Notes: a model not told the origin generated them from the sequence alone. 64,000 bases of DNA from Collinsella sp. AM33-4BH (GCF_003469205.1 NZ_QSIN01000002.1:62001-126000), one strand, 5' to 3'. Shown: positions 9,067 to 17,657, counted from the stretch's first letter. Program-made: numbers and translations.

Positions 9067-9939
9067 ATGTTCGATATGGTTTCTCGCCGCGGATTCGTCT
9101 CGCTTTCTGCTGTCGCCGCTGCCGGCCTTGGTCTTGCCGGCTGCTCGGGCAACAATACGTCCGAGCCGGCCGGATCCGATGCCGGTTCTGCTAAGGCATC
9201 TTCCAAGAAAGCTGTCGAGCTGCAGGTCTTTGCCGCCAACTCGCTCGAGAAGGCTCTGCCCGAGGTTCAGGAGCTTTATACCGACCAGACCGGCACCGCC
9301 TTTGCCGACACGCAGTTCAAGGCCTCCGGCGACCTCGTCGAGCAGATGCGCGCCGGTGCCGCCGTTGACGTGCTCATCACAGCCTCCAAGGGCACCATGG
9401 ATGACGCCGAGGCCGCCGAGCTCGTCGACGCCGACACCCGTGAGGATATGTTCGTCAACGACCTCGTGATCATTCGCGCTGAGGGCTCCGACACCAAGGT
9501 CGAGGCCATCGCCGACGTCGCGAATCTGGACGGCAAGATCGCCATTGGCGACGCCAAGACCGTTCCCGCCGGCAAGTACGCCAACCAGGCCCTGGCCTCC
9601 GTGGGCCTCTACACCGGCACCGAGGGCGACGACGGCGAGTACGCCCCCGAGATCGCCGACAAGGTGGCCCTGGCCGACAAGGTCGGCACGGCTGCGTCTT
9701 ACGTCTCTACAGGCGACTGCGTGGCTGGCTTTGTCTACAGCTCCGACATCTACCGCTACGACGGCATCGAGGAGGCCTTTGTGTGTCCCGAGGACTCGCA
9801 TAAGCCCATCGTGTATCCGGGCGCTGTCGCCGATGGCTCCGAACATGCCGACGAGGCCAAGGCGTTTATCGACTTTTGCCTGTCCAACAAGAAGGCCCAG
9901 AAGATTTGGGCCAAATACGGCTTTGAGCTTTCCGCGTAG
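9067..9939 (+). CDS. modA: Molybdate ABC transporter substrate-binding lipoprotein
   Basis: A 290-residue periplasmic-binding protein. The N-terminus combines a twin-arginine-like SRRGFVSLS with a lipobox LAGC (Cys at about residue 28), so it is probably a lipid-anchored, possibly Tat-exported protein. ModA-type motifs follow: VFAANSLEKALPEVQ, FKASGDLVEQMRAGAAVDVLI, and GDAKTVPAGKYANQAL. It captures molybdate or tungstate outside the membrane for ModB and ModC. ATG 9067 follows GAAAGGG by six bases. It heads the modABC operon. Confidence 0.92.
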   Translation: MFDMVSRRGFVSLSAVAAAGLGLAGCSGNNTSEPAGSDAGSAKASSKKAVELQVFAANSLEKALPEVQELYTDQTGTAFADTQFKASGDLVEQMRAGAAVDVLITASKGTMDDAEAAELVDADTREDMFVNDLVIIRAEGSDTKVEAIADVANLDGKIAIGDAKTVPAGKYANQALASVGLYTGTEGDDGEYAPEIADKVALADKVGTAASYVSTGDCVAGFVYSSDIYRYDGIEEAFVCPEDSHKPIVYPGAVADGSEHADEAKAFIDFCLSNKKAQKIWAKYGFELSA

Positions 9940-10007
9940 TGCGGCTTGGCGCGATAATTCCATCGTTTTGTGTTTAACTCCGTCCTTGTATTCTCTTGGA
10001 GCTTTTT

Positions 10008-11450
10008 GTGCTTAATAGATTCCGCATGCTTGTCGCCTGTGCTTTGACCTTCGCGCTTTGCTGGGTGCCGGGATTTGCGTTTGCTGGGGACGCCGAGGAC
10101 GGGGCCCAGGTTGCTGCGACCGCTCATGGGCTTTCCTATGGGATCGAGGGTTTTGAGCGGTTGGCCAAGGGGACCGCTCGTGCCATGGAGGGCCAGCCTG
10201 AGGGCTACCGGTTTCCCGTTGACGAGGACGTGGACCTTGTAGTGGCGCCTGCTGCCGATCGCGTTGTGGTGTGGATATCGCCCAAGGCGGTCGAGAAGTA
10301 TGGATTGGATCCGCAGGACAACGAGTGCGTATCGGGCCTCAAGGCCCTCGTCTGTGAGCTCGACAGCGCAAACTGCATGGGAGGTGCGCAGCTGGGGGAC
10401 GTGGATCTTCCTTGGTATGTCACGGCGGAAACAACGTTTGATGCCGGCGGGTATACCTATGGCTTTGACGAACGCGGTGCGGATGGGGACCGCTATGTGG
10501 TGATTGCATCGGCCTCGGGTGATGCCAAGGGCGGCGCGCGTTGGCTTGATAGCGCTCAAATGGTAGAAGCATCGTCAGTCGTGTTGCGGAATGAGCAGGG
10601 GCCCTTGACCTCTTTGGCCTCCTTTTTAGGCGGCATCGACTACCGCCCGTTTTGGGTGTCTATCAAAACGAGCGGCCTTGCCCTGCTGATTGCCTTTGCA
10701 CTGGGCTTGTTTGCCGCGTGGAAGACTATGGGTACCTCGAGTCGCATCAAGGGCCTGCTCGATTCGGTCTTTACGATTCCTATGGTGCTGCCGCCCACGG
10801 TCTGCGGCTTTCTGCTCCTCATGCTGTTTGGCCGCTCGACCGGGGTGGGCCAGTGGCTCATCGCGCACGGCATCTCGATCGTCTTTACCTGGCCCGCGGC
10901 GGTCATTTCGGCCGTCGTTGTGTCGTTTCCGCTGGTCTACCGCACGGCGCTCGGAGCCTTCGAGAGCCTCGACACGCAGATGCTCGACGCCGCGCGCACG
11001 CTCGGGTGGTCCGAACGTCGCATCTTTACCAAGCTTATGATGCCGCTCGGCTGGCCCTCGATTGCCGCCGGTACGGTGCTCGCCTTTGCCCGCGCCATGG
11101 GAGAGTTTGGCTGCACGCTGTTCTTTGCGGGCAACTATGCCGGCATTACGCAGACCATTCCCATCGCCATCTACTTTGAGTGGATGGGCGGCAACACGTC
11201 GGTAGCTCTCTTTTGGGTCATTGTCGTAATCGTGTTCAGTTTCCTGGTCATCCTGTTCATCAACATGTACACGGCGCATTCGCAAAAGTATCGCGAACGG
11301 GGCCTTTCCCGTGCGGAGCGCAGGCAGGCCAAAGATTTCGCCGGACAGGGCGATTCGCTCGACCCGGTCGGCGGCGATGCGCTGCGTATCGATCGCGAGG
11401 CGCTGGCCGAGCTCATGCGCGATGACGCCGTCTCGACGGGAGGTCGATAG
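10008..11450 (+). CDS. modB: Molybdate ABC permease ModB with an N-terminal extracytoplasmic domain
   Basis: A 480-residue protein, about twice the usual ModB length. Residues 1-26 form a signal-like segment (ALTFALCWVPGFAFA). Residues 27 to about 198 are a hydrophilic domain I do not recognise, with three cysteines. From about residue 200 comes a normal ModB permease with five or six TM helices and the EAA-type loop LDAARTLGWSERRIFTKLMM, then a charged cytoplasmic tail of about 60 residues. GTG 10008 is chosen because GGAG lies six bases upstream; the signal peptide starts there. It sits 68 bases after modA and four bases before modC. Confidence 0.88.
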   Translation: MLNRFRMLVACALTFALCWVPGFAFAGDAEDGAQVAATAHGLSYGIEGFERLAKGTARAMEGQPEGYRFPVDEDVDLVVAPAADRVVVWISPKAVEKYGLDPQDNECVSGLKALVCELDSANCMGGAQLGDVDLPWYVTAETTFDAGGYTYGFDERGADGDRYVVIASASGDAKGGARWLDSAQMVEASSVVLRNEQGPLTSLASFLGGIDYRPFWVSIKTSGLALLIAFALGLFAAWKTMGTSSRIKGLLDSVFTIPMVLPPTVCGFLLLMLFGRSTGVGQWLIAHGISIVFTWPAAVISAVVVSFPLVYRTALGAFESLDTQMLDAARTLGWSERRIFTKLMMPLGWPSIAAGTVLAFARAMGEFGCTLFFAGNYAGITQTIPIAIYFEWMGGNTSVALFWVIVVIVFSFLVILFINMYTAHSQKYRERGLSRAERRQAKDFAGQGDSLDPVGGDALRIDREALAELMRDDAVSTGGR

Positions 11451-11453
11451 GCC

Positions 11454-12524
11454 ATGTCGCTCGTTTTGGATATTAAGAAACGTTATCCCGGGTTTGTGCT
11501 CGACATGCATCTTGAGGCCGGCGAGGAGCGCGTGGCACTGCTGGGCGCCTCGGGTTGCGGCAAGAGCTGCACGCTGCGCTGCATTGCCGGTGTGGAGACG
11601 CCCGACGAGGGCAAGATCGTCGTCAACGGCGTGACCTTTTTTGACTCGGCCGCGGGCATCGACCTGTCGCCCCAGGAGCGAAAATGCGCCCTACTGTTCC
11701 AAAACTATCAGTTGTTTCCCAACATGACGGTGGCCGATAACGTGTGCGCCGGTGTAAAGGATGCGGGCGACGCCGCCGCGCGTAAAAAACTTGCCGAGCG
11801 CTACTTGGGAATCTTTGGACTGGCCGACTTTGCCGACCGTTATCCCGCGCGCCTCTCGGGCGGCCAGCAGCAGCGCGTGGCGCTCGCGCGCATGGTGGCG
11901 GCACACCCGGGCATCTTTATGTTCGACGAGCCCATGAGCGCACTCGATTCCTATCTTAAGAGCGCGCTCGAACAGAACATGCTTGACCTGTTCGATGTAT
12001 GCAGCCGCACCGTGCTCTATGTGAGCCACGACATCGACGAAGCGTGCCGCCTGTGCGAGCGCATTTGCGTGATGCACGACGGGCATGTGGAGGAGATCGG
12101 CTCCGTCGAGGACGTGGTCCGCCGGCCGCAAACCTTGGCTGCGCTGCGCCTGACGGGCTGCAAGAATACGAGCCGCGCGCGCAAGATCGGGCTTCAGGAA
12201 GTTGAGGCCCTGGACTGGGGCATGACCTTCAACGTGGGCCGTGAGGTTCCCGATAACGTGGCGTACCTGGGTATTCGTGCGAGCTACTTCCATGTGGACA
12301 ACCGTGCCGAGCGGGGTCGCAACAGCTATGATTTGCACGTGGCCCGTGTGAGCGATTCGCGCTTTGAGCGCCTGGTGCTGCTGGATGTGCCGCGTGCCGA
12401 TGCGCCGACGCGCCTGCAGTGGAAGGTCAACAAAGTGGGCATGCCTGTCGACGAGCTGCCGCAAGCAGGCGAGACGCTGCGCATGCATTTTGATGCCAGC
12501 AGGATCCATTTGGTTTGTCGATAG
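11454..12524 (+). CDS. modC: Molybdate ABC transporter ATP-binding protein
   Basis: A 356-residue ABC ATPase: Walker A GASGCGKS near residue 31, a Q-loop in LLFQNYQLFP, signature LSGGQQQR, Walker B IFMFDEPMSALDS, and H-loop VSHD. The C-terminal ~140 residues form a regulatory extension as in ModC proteins. It powers molybdate import through ModB. The start lies four bases after the modB stop, with GGGAGG upstream. A terminator follows. Confidence 0.92.
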   Translation: MSLVLDIKKRYPGFVLDMHLEAGEERVALLGASGCGKSCTLRCIAGVETPDEGKIVVNGVTFFDSAAGIDLSPQERKCALLFQNYQLFPNMTVADNVCAGVKDAGDAAARKKLAERYLGIFGLADFADRYPARLSGGQQQRVALARMVAAHPGIFMFDEPMSALDSYLKSALEQNMLDLFDVCSRTVLYVSHDIDEACRLCERICVMHDGHVEEIGSVEDVVRRPQTLAALRLTGCKNTSRARKIGLQEVEALDWGMTFNVGREVPDNVAYLGIRASYFHVDNRAERGRNSYDLHVARVSDSRFERLVLLDVPRADAPTRLQWKVNKVGMPVDELPQAGETLRMHFDASRIHLVCR

Positions 12525-12535
12525 CGCCGGGTAAT

Positions 12536-12570
12536 GCCGTCGGGGGATATAAGCCTCGGCGGCTTTGTTT
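12536..12570 (+). terminator. Terminator after modABC
   Basis: GCCGTCGGGG (12536-12545) pairs with CCTCGGCGGC (12554-12563) through ten pairs, two of them G-T, followed by TTTGTTTTTG. Confidence 0.65.
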
Positions 12571-12572
12571 TT

Positions 12573-12955
12573 GCCGTTCGCCGAATGAGGAATGACAAAT
12601 TCTAATCAATCAAGATAATTATTTATTAAACGACGGCACACGACGCTGTCGTACGAATGTCAACGGTGTTCGCATGGTCGATGACCGTTGGTATAGTTGA
12701 CCTCAACTTGTAAAGGAGGGTGCGCACATGCCGCAGACGACATACATTTGCCGCGTTGCCGCGCGTGCCCTGTATATGGCTCGGAGCCGCATATGAGCAG
12801 GTATGTTCACGGCTCCGGGAGAGACGACGCACAACTAAATAACCGTCCGCAAGGCAGGTTCCCTAAAATTCCGGGTTTAAGCACGGCCGGGCAATCGCCG
12901 TCCGTCGTGCATCGATACCGCCGTTATCAGTTTTTGGTTCGAGAGGGGAACCGTC
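12573..12955 (+). promoter_or_regulatory. Long structured leader before the double-cubane gene pair
   Basis: This 383-base stretch has no large gene. TATAGT at 12692-12697, with a weak TTCGCA 17 bases upstream, could start a leader RNA of about 250 bases. The leader contains a very strong ribosome site (AAAGGAGG, 12713-12720), a 22-codon ORF, and mutually exclusive hairpins: GGCT/AGCC inside the ORF, or CGGAGCCG with CGGCTCCG just after it. A second GC-rich hairpin lies around 12880-12910. It is reminiscent of attenuation or a riboswitch. I compared it mentally with the Moco and T-box consensus and it does not fit either. Confidence 0.45.
12728..12796 (+). CDS. Possible 22-residue leader peptide
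   Basis: ATG 12728 lies seven bases after the near-perfect ribosome site AAAGGAGG, stronger than that of most genes here. It reads 22 codons to TGA 12794-12796. The peptide starts MPQTTYIC and ends MARSRI, with one Cys and several Arg codons. The stop lies inside a hairpin region, so translation could switch RNA structures upstream of the double-cubane genes. Its size and lack of family make this tentative. Confidence 0.4.
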   Translation: MPQTTYICRVAARALYMARSRI

Positions 12956-14239
12956 ATGGCTGAAGAATTCGATTTCCATCCGATGTGGGAGAGCCTCGGC
13001 ATGAATCTTGCCGACCACGACATGCTGCTGGGCGCTGTGGGCCAGATGTACGGGGACATGTTCCTGTCGCAGAACAACCGCCCCAAGTCCACGTCCTACT
13101 TGGACTTTGTGGCCACCAACATCCACAGCGGCCGTATTAAGGAGATGCTCGACAAGAAGGAGGCCGGCGAGGCCACCAAAATCGTGGGCTCGTTCTGCGT
13201 GTACGTGCCCGAGGAGATCGTGCTTGCCTGTGACGGCATTCCCGTTGGTCTGTGCTCGGGTGCCGATTGGGCAACGGACAAGGTCGAGGAGCACTTGCCG
13301 CGCAACACTTGTCCGCTTATCAAGAGCTTTGCCGGCTTTAAGCTGGGTGAGGTCTGCCCCTACATTGAGTCGAGTGACCTAGTGGTAGGCGAGAACACCT
13401 GCGATGGCAAGAAGAAGGCCTACGAGTTCTTTGCAACGCAAAAGAACATGTACGTCATGGATATTCCCAACGTACACGACGAGTCGACGCTCGTGACCTG
13501 GAAGGCCGAGGTCAAGAAGCTCGCCGCCAAGATCGAGGAAGAGTGCGGCGTCACGATTACGTCTGAGCGTCTGAAGGCCGCCATCCACGCCGTCAATGAG
13601 AAGCGTCGCGCCCTGCAGCGCCTCGCTGCCACGCGCGCTGCCGACCCTGCGCCCATCAGCGGTCTTGACAGCCTGCTGACCGTTCAGGCCGCCTTTATGG
13701 ACGACACGCCACGTCTGACCGGAGCCATTAACGATATGGCGGCTGAGTGCGAGCAGCGTGTCGAGGCCGGCGAGGGCGTGGCGCCCAAGGGGACCAAGCG
13801 CATTCTGTACACCGGCACGCCCATGGCCGTGCCCAACTGGAAGCTGTTCAACCTCATCGAGAAAGCCGGCGGCGTTGTGGTAGGCGAGGAGTCCTGCACG
13901 GGCTCGCGCTACTACAAGGACCTGGTCGACGAGTCCGGTGAGACGGTGGACGAGATGCTCGATGCCATCGCCGAGCGCTACTTTAAGATCAACTGCGCCG
14001 TCTTTACGCCCAACGACCAGCGTATGAAGGACATTGTCCAGATGGCCAAGGACCTGCATGCCGACGGCATCGTCGACGTGGCCCTGCAGTTCTGCACGCT
14101 CTATGAGATGGAGTCGTTTGCCGTGGAGAAGGCCGCCGAGGAAGCCGGCATTCCGTTTATGCACATCACGACCGACTACGCCGGTGAGGATGCAGGCCAA
14201 CTGCAAACCAGGATCGAGGCCTTCTTGGAAACCATTTAG
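12956..14239 (+). CDS. Double-cubane-cluster-type protein, 2-hydroxyacyl-CoA dehydratase family (copy 1)
   Basis: A 427-residue member of the HgdB/BcrC/YjiM superfamily. The segment with NTCPLIKS (near residue 120), [15 protein letters not shown] and [11 protein letters not shown] (near 147) is the cysteine-rich hallmark seen in double-cubane cluster proteins. Those proteins bind an [8Fe-9S] cluster and reduce small molecules at very low potential when driven by an ATP-dependent activator. The natural substrate of this subgroup is not known. GAGAGGGG precedes the ATG. A paralogue and the activator follow in the same direction, and the selD-yedF block is beyond them. A classic 2-hydroxyacyl-CoA dehydratase subunit is the alternative. 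Confidence 0.8.
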   Translation: MAEEFDFHPMWESLGMNLADHDMLLGAVGQMYGDMFLSQNNRPKSTSYLDFVATNIHSGRIKEMLDKKEAGEATKIVGSFCVYVPEEIVLACDGIPVGLCSGADWATDKVEEHLPRNTCPLIKSFAGFKLGEVCPYIESSDLVVGENTCDGKKKAYEFFATQKNMYVMDIPNVHDESTLVTWKAEVKKLAAKIEEECGVTITSERLKAAIHAVNEKRRALQRLAATRAADPAPISGLDSLLTVQAAFMDDTPRLTGAINDMAAECEQRVEAGEGVAPKGTKRILYTGTPMAVPNWKLFNLIEKAGGVVVGEESCTGSRYYKDLVDESGETVDEMLDAIAERYFKINCAVFTPNDQRMKDIVQMAKDLHADGIVDVALQFCTLYEMESFAVEKAAEEAGIPFMHITTDYAGEDAGQLQTRIEAFLETI

Positions 14240-14254
14240 GGCTATCCGTCCCGG

Positions 14255-14356
14255 CGGCTTTCCCAGGCACCCGATCTTGCCGTTCAAACCGTCGTTTGCG
14301 TACCAAAGTACGCGGCGCTTCTCTTTCACGGCAACCTCGGGCACCCGGGAAAGCCG
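14255..14356 (+). repeat. 102-base hairpin element, copy 1
   Basis: The outer stem CGGCTTTCCC / GGGAAAGCCG (14255-14264, 14347-14356) encloses TTGCCGT / ACGGCAA and an apical GCGTAC-CAAA-GTACGC. The 81-base core (14265-14345) matches the element after the next gene (15566-15646) at 71 of 81 positions by hand alignment. The outer arms differ, as if a core had been inserted in a flanking palindrome. Confidence 0.8.
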
Positions 14357-14394
14357 TTCCCCCAGGTCGGTTAAAAGGTTTGTTAAGGAGTTAT

Positions 14395-15558
14395 ATGTCG
14401 GAAAATATTGAGCAGCCGTTGCCGTCCACGTTTGAGGAGTTCAACGAGCAGCGCAAGGCCGCGTTTATTCGCGTTAAGGATTACAAGCAGGCGGGCAATC
14501 GTCTTGTCGGGTATCTGTGCAGCTATACGCCGCTCGAGATTATCGATGCCGCGGGCGCCTCGAGCGTGGCTCTGTGTGGTACGTCCGACGAGGTGATTCC
14601 CGAGGCCGAGAAGGTGCTGCCGGCAAACCTGTGCCCGCTCATCAAGTCTACGTATGGTTTTGCCTATTCGCAAAAGTGCCCGTTTACGTACTTTAGCGAC
14701 ATGATCATCGGCGAGACCACCTGCGACGGCAAGAAGAAGATGTACGAGCTACTCAACGAGCTCAAGCGCACACACATTCTGCATCTTCCACAGGGTCGCG
14801 ATCGCGCCTACGAGCGTGAAGGCTGGTACGAGGAATGCCGCCTGCTCAAGGAGGAGCTCGAGAACTTCTACGGCATTACGATTACTGATGACGACCTGCG
14901 CGCCGCCGTCCGACGCCGCAACCGTCTGCGTGCGGCACAGCTCGATATGTTCGCGCTGCAGGCCAACCAGCCGGCGGCCATGAGCGGCGTCGACCTGATG
15001 AGCACCATGTTCGCCGGCACGTTCAGCTTTGATATCGAGACCTATACGGAGCAGCTGGAGCAAAAGGTCGCCAAGCTGCGCGAGGCCTACGACGCGGGCG
15101 AGCGCCCGGTTGCGGCGGATGCCAAGCGCATTCTGATCACCGGTTGCCCGGTGGGCGGCGTGATCAACAAAATCGGCCGCACTATCGAGTCCAACGGCGG
15201 CGTGGTCGTGTGCATGGACGACTGCTCGGGCGAGCGCACGGCGGCGATGATGATCGACCCGGATGCGCCCGACATCCTGCGCGCCATCGCCGACCGCTAC
15301 CTGGACATCAACTGCTCGGTCATGACGCCCAACGACGGTCGTATGGAAAACACGCTGGCCATGTGCGAGAAGTATCATGTCGATGGCGTGGTGGAGAGCG
15401 TGCTGCAGGCCTGCCACACCTTTAACGTGGAGAGTGCGCGCATGCAGGAGGCTGTCGAGGGTGCGGGTATTCCGTATATGAAGATCGAGACCGACTACAG
15501 CAACGGTGACATGGGCCAGATTGAGACCCGTATCGCCGCCTTTATCGAGACGCTCTAG
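14395..15558 (+). CDS. Double-cubane-cluster-type protein, 2-hydroxyacyl-CoA dehydratase family (copy 2)
   Basis: A 387-residue paralogue of the preceding protein. It keeps the same cysteine pattern: [27 protein letters not shown] and [13 protein letters not shown] near residues 80-120. The C-terminal halves also match ([10 protein letters not shown] here, [10 protein letters not shown] in copy 1; both end with an [18 protein letters not shown] helix). Two unequal paralogues suggest a heterodimer, or two homodimers with different substrates. AAGGAG lies seven bases before ATG 14395. The stop codon is embedded in the next hairpin element. Confidence 0.8.
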   Translation: MSENIEQPLPSTFEEFNEQRKAAFIRVKDYKQAGNRLVGYLCSYTPLEIIDAAGASSVALCGTSDEVIPEAEKVLPANLCPLIKSTYGFAYSQKCPFTYFSDMIIGETTCDGKKKMYELLNELKRTHILHLPQGRDRAYEREGWYEECRLLKEELENFYGITITDDDLRAAVRRRNRLRAAQLDMFALQANQPAAMSGVDLMSTMFAGTFSFDIETYTEQLEQKVAKLREAYDAGERPVAADAKRILITGCPVGGVINKIGRTIESNGGVVVCMDDCSGERTAAMMIDPDAPDILRAIADRYLDINCSVMTPNDGRMENTLAMCEKYHVDGVVESVLQACHTFNVESARMQEAVEGAGIPYMKIETDYSNGDMGQIETRIAAFIETL

Positions 15559-15661
15559 CTTCCTCAGGCACCGGATCTTGCCCCTCAAACCGTCGCTTGC
15601 GTACCAAAGTACGCTACGCTCCTCTTTCGGGGCAACCTCCGGCACCTGAGAAACCTAGAGC
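15552..15661 (+). repeat. 110-base hairpin element, copy 2
   Basis: GCTCTAG at the end of the preceding gene pairs with CTAGAGC at 15655-15661, and CCTCAGG with CCTGAG. The core repeats copy 1, with the same apical GCGTAC-CAAA-GTACGC. Differences between copies are often paired (TTGCCC with GGGGCAA here, TTGCCGT with ACGGCAA in copy 1), which suggests the RNA or DNA fold is conserved. Confidence 0.8.
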
Positions 15662-15712
15662 TAAGGCGCCTGAACTCGCCACTGTCTTTGATGTTTTGAT
15701 GAGGAGAGAGCC

Positions 15713-16477
15713 ATGATAGGGATCGGGATTGATATCGGGTCTACGGCGGCTAAGGCTGCTGTGGTCGACGGGGAGGGTTCATTGGCGTGGACGTGCGTGC
15801 AGCCAACCGGGTTCTCCTCGGTCGATGCTTCCGAGCGGCTGCGCGAGGCACTGGCAGCGGCCGGCTATGGCGTGACAGCCGACGACGTGCGCGTGATCGC
15901 GACCGGCTACGGTCGTGTCGCCGTGCCCTATGCGCACAAGGTCGTGACCGAGATCACCTGCCACGGTACCGGTGCCGTGCGTCTGTTTGGTGACCATGGC
16001 ACCGTGATCGATGTGGGCGGCCAGGATACCAAGGTCATTCAGCTTAAAAGTGGCCGCGTGGCCAAGTTTGCCATGAACGACAAGTGCGCCGCCGGCACGG
16101 GGCGCTTTTTGGAGATCATGGCCGACCGCCTGGGCATTTCCCAGCAGCAGATGGCCGACCTGGCGCGTTCCGGCGAGCCTACCAAGATCAGCAGCATGTG
16201 CACGGTGTTTGCCGAAAGCGAGGTCATCAGCCTGATCGGTCGCGGTGAGCCGCGCGAGAACATCGCCCGTGGTGTGATCGACAGCGTGGTCTCGCGCGTG
16301 GCGACCATGGCCGGGCAGGCGGCGGGTGCTCCGTACTACCTGACGGGAGACCTGTGCGAGAACGCCTACGTTGTGGAGCGGTTGGGCGAGCTACTGGGGT
16401 CGCCGGTGACCACCTCGCCCCAGGCTCGCTTTGCCGGTGCCATCGGCGCGGCGATTCGCGCACAGGCGCTCAATTAA
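15713..16477 (+). CDS. ATP-dependent activator / reductase of the double-cubane proteins (BadF/BcrA/HgdC family)
   Basis: A 254-residue ASKHA-fold ATPase: GIGIDIGSTAAKAAVVDG at the N-terminus, DVGGQDTKVI near residue 103, and the two cysteines that hold the intersubunit [4Fe-4S] cluster, NDKCAAGTGRFLE (near 125) and SSMCTVFAESE (near 163). The homodimer uses ATP to push one electron to its dehydratase or double-cubane partner. The position immediately after the two partner genes supports that role. GAGGAGAG precedes the ATG. Confidence 0.92.
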   Translation: MIGIGIDIGSTAAKAAVVDGEGSLAWTCVQPTGFSSVDASERLREALAAAGYGVTADDVRVIATGYGRVAVPYAHKVVTEITCHGTGAVRLFGDHGTVIDVGGQDTKVIQLKSGRVAKFAMNDKCAAGTGRFLEIMADRLGISQQQMADLARSGEPTKISSMCTVFAESEVISLIGRGEPRENIARGVIDSVVSRVATMAGQAAGAPYYLTGDLCENAYVVERLGELLGSPVTTSPQARFAGAIGAAIRAQALN

Positions 16478-16506
16478 TGCATCCGCCTTGGGCTCGCATT
16501 CATGCG

Positions 16507-16520
16507 TATACTGAGAGAAA
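16507..16520 (+). promoter_or_regulatory. Putative -10 element before selD, shared with moeA
   Basis: TATACTGAGAGAAA, 28 bases before the selD ATG, is identical to 7046-7059 upstream of moeA. If it is a promoter, selD-yedF-DUF3343-desulfurase form their own transcript and are co-regulated with moeA-mogA. Confidence 0.5.
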
Positions 16521-16547
16521 ATGATTGACCGATGAGGGGAGGTATCG

Positions 16548-17597
16548 ATGCCTGACGATCAGATTAAGCTCACGTCTATGACTGCCGCGAGCGGTTGAGC
16601 CGCTAAGTTGGCTCCTGGAGCCCTCGCCCAGGTCCTGGGCGACTTACCCAATGTGCATAACGACAACCTGCTCGTGGGGTTCGATACCTCCGACGATGCG
16701 AGCGTCTTCCGCGTAGGGGAGAACCTGGGGCTCGTGCAGTCCATCGACTTCTTCCCGCCGATGGTCGACGACCCGTTCCTGTTTGGCCAGATCGCCGCGG
16801 CCAACTCGCTGTCGGACATCTACGCCATGGGCGGGCGGCCGAGCCATGCCATGAACTTGCTGTGCATCCCGAGCTGCCTGGGCGTTGAGGTTGCCGGCAA
16901 GATTTTGGCAGGCGGTGCCGATAAGTGCGTCGAGGCCGGTTGCTCTATCGCGGGCGGCCATACCATCAACGACGACGAGCCCAAGTACGGCCTGTCCGTG
17001 AGCGGCTTTGTCTCGCTCGACCGCATGCTCGCCAACAGCGGCGCGCGCGCTGGCGATGTCCTGTTGCTGACCAAGGCGATCGGCTCTGGCATCATCACCA
17101 CGGCCATTAAGGGCGAGCTCATCGAGCAGGACGAGGCCGCAGCCATGTTTGACTCGATGCGCACCCTCAACGAGGCGCCGATTCGTCTGGCCGAGGGACT
17201 TGAGCTTCACGGCTGCACCGATGTCACGGGCTTTGGCCTGATCGGGCACGCGTGCGAGATGGCCGAGGGCTCGGGCGTGCAGGTTGAGCTTGCGTCGGGG
17301 GCGGTGCCGCTCTTTGATCAGGTGCTCGACATGGCACGTCTGGGCATTATCCCAGCGGGCTCCTACCGCAACCAGGACTTTTTTGGCCCGCGTGTGGCTG
17401 CCGACGAGGACCTGGAGCCGGGCATGCTCGACGCGCTGTACGATCCGCAGACGTCTGGTGGCCTGCTTATCGCGGCGCCCGCGGCGGATGTGGATGAGCT
17501 TGCGCGTCGCCTGGATGCCGAGGGGTGCATCGCCGCCGTTATCGGGCGCGTGTGCGAGGCGATGCCGAGCGGTCCTGCTGTTCGCGTTGTGCATTAA
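16548..17597 (+). CDS. selD: Selenide, water dikinase containing selenocysteine at residue 17
   Basis: SelD makes selenophosphate from selenide and ATP. Reading starts at ATG 16548, with GGGGAGG nine bases upstream, as MPDDQIKLTSMTAASG. Codon 17 is TGA (16596-16598), followed by AAKLAPGALAQ. This is the active-site position that is Cys or Sec in SelD (SGUAAK). The frame stays open to TAA 17595-17597, giving 349 residues, normal for SelD. Later motifs include DDASVFRVGENLG, VQSIDFFPPMVDDPF, AGGHTINDDEPKYG and DVTGFGLIGHACEM. An automated caller would start it at 16608 and lose the catalytic residue. selA, selB and tRNA-Sec within 10 kb support decoding of UGA. Confidence 0.95.
16599..16641 (+). 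promoter_or_regulatory. SECIS hairpin in selD
   Basis: Directly downstream of the UGA, CGCCCAG (16625-16631) pairs with CTGGGCG (16635-16641) around the loop GTC. The loop begins with G and lies about 34 bases after the UGA, inside the range described for bacterial SECIS elements. A competing small hairpin, GGCTC-CTG-GAGCC, lies just before it. Confidence 0.75.
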
Positions 17598-17657
17598 AGA
17601 AAACCGTTTATGCGACCGCCTACTGTTCTGGGCGGTCCCTTTTGAAAGGATGTAGCT

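Noticed and set aside
12794..12838. Selenocysteine read-through of the leader ORF's TGA
   Set aside because: The extension adds only 14 codons with no recognisable motif, and no SECIS-like hairpin at the required spacing is convincing.
12797..12955. Moco riboswitch before the double-cubane genes
   Set aside because: The hairpins do not match the Moco RNA consensus as I know it, and the downstream genes are not Moco genes.
16548..16607. selD as a pseudogene or frameshift because of the in-frame TGA
   Set aside because: The TGA is exactly at the catalytic Sec/Cys position, a SECIS-like hairpin follows, and the Sec machinery is present.
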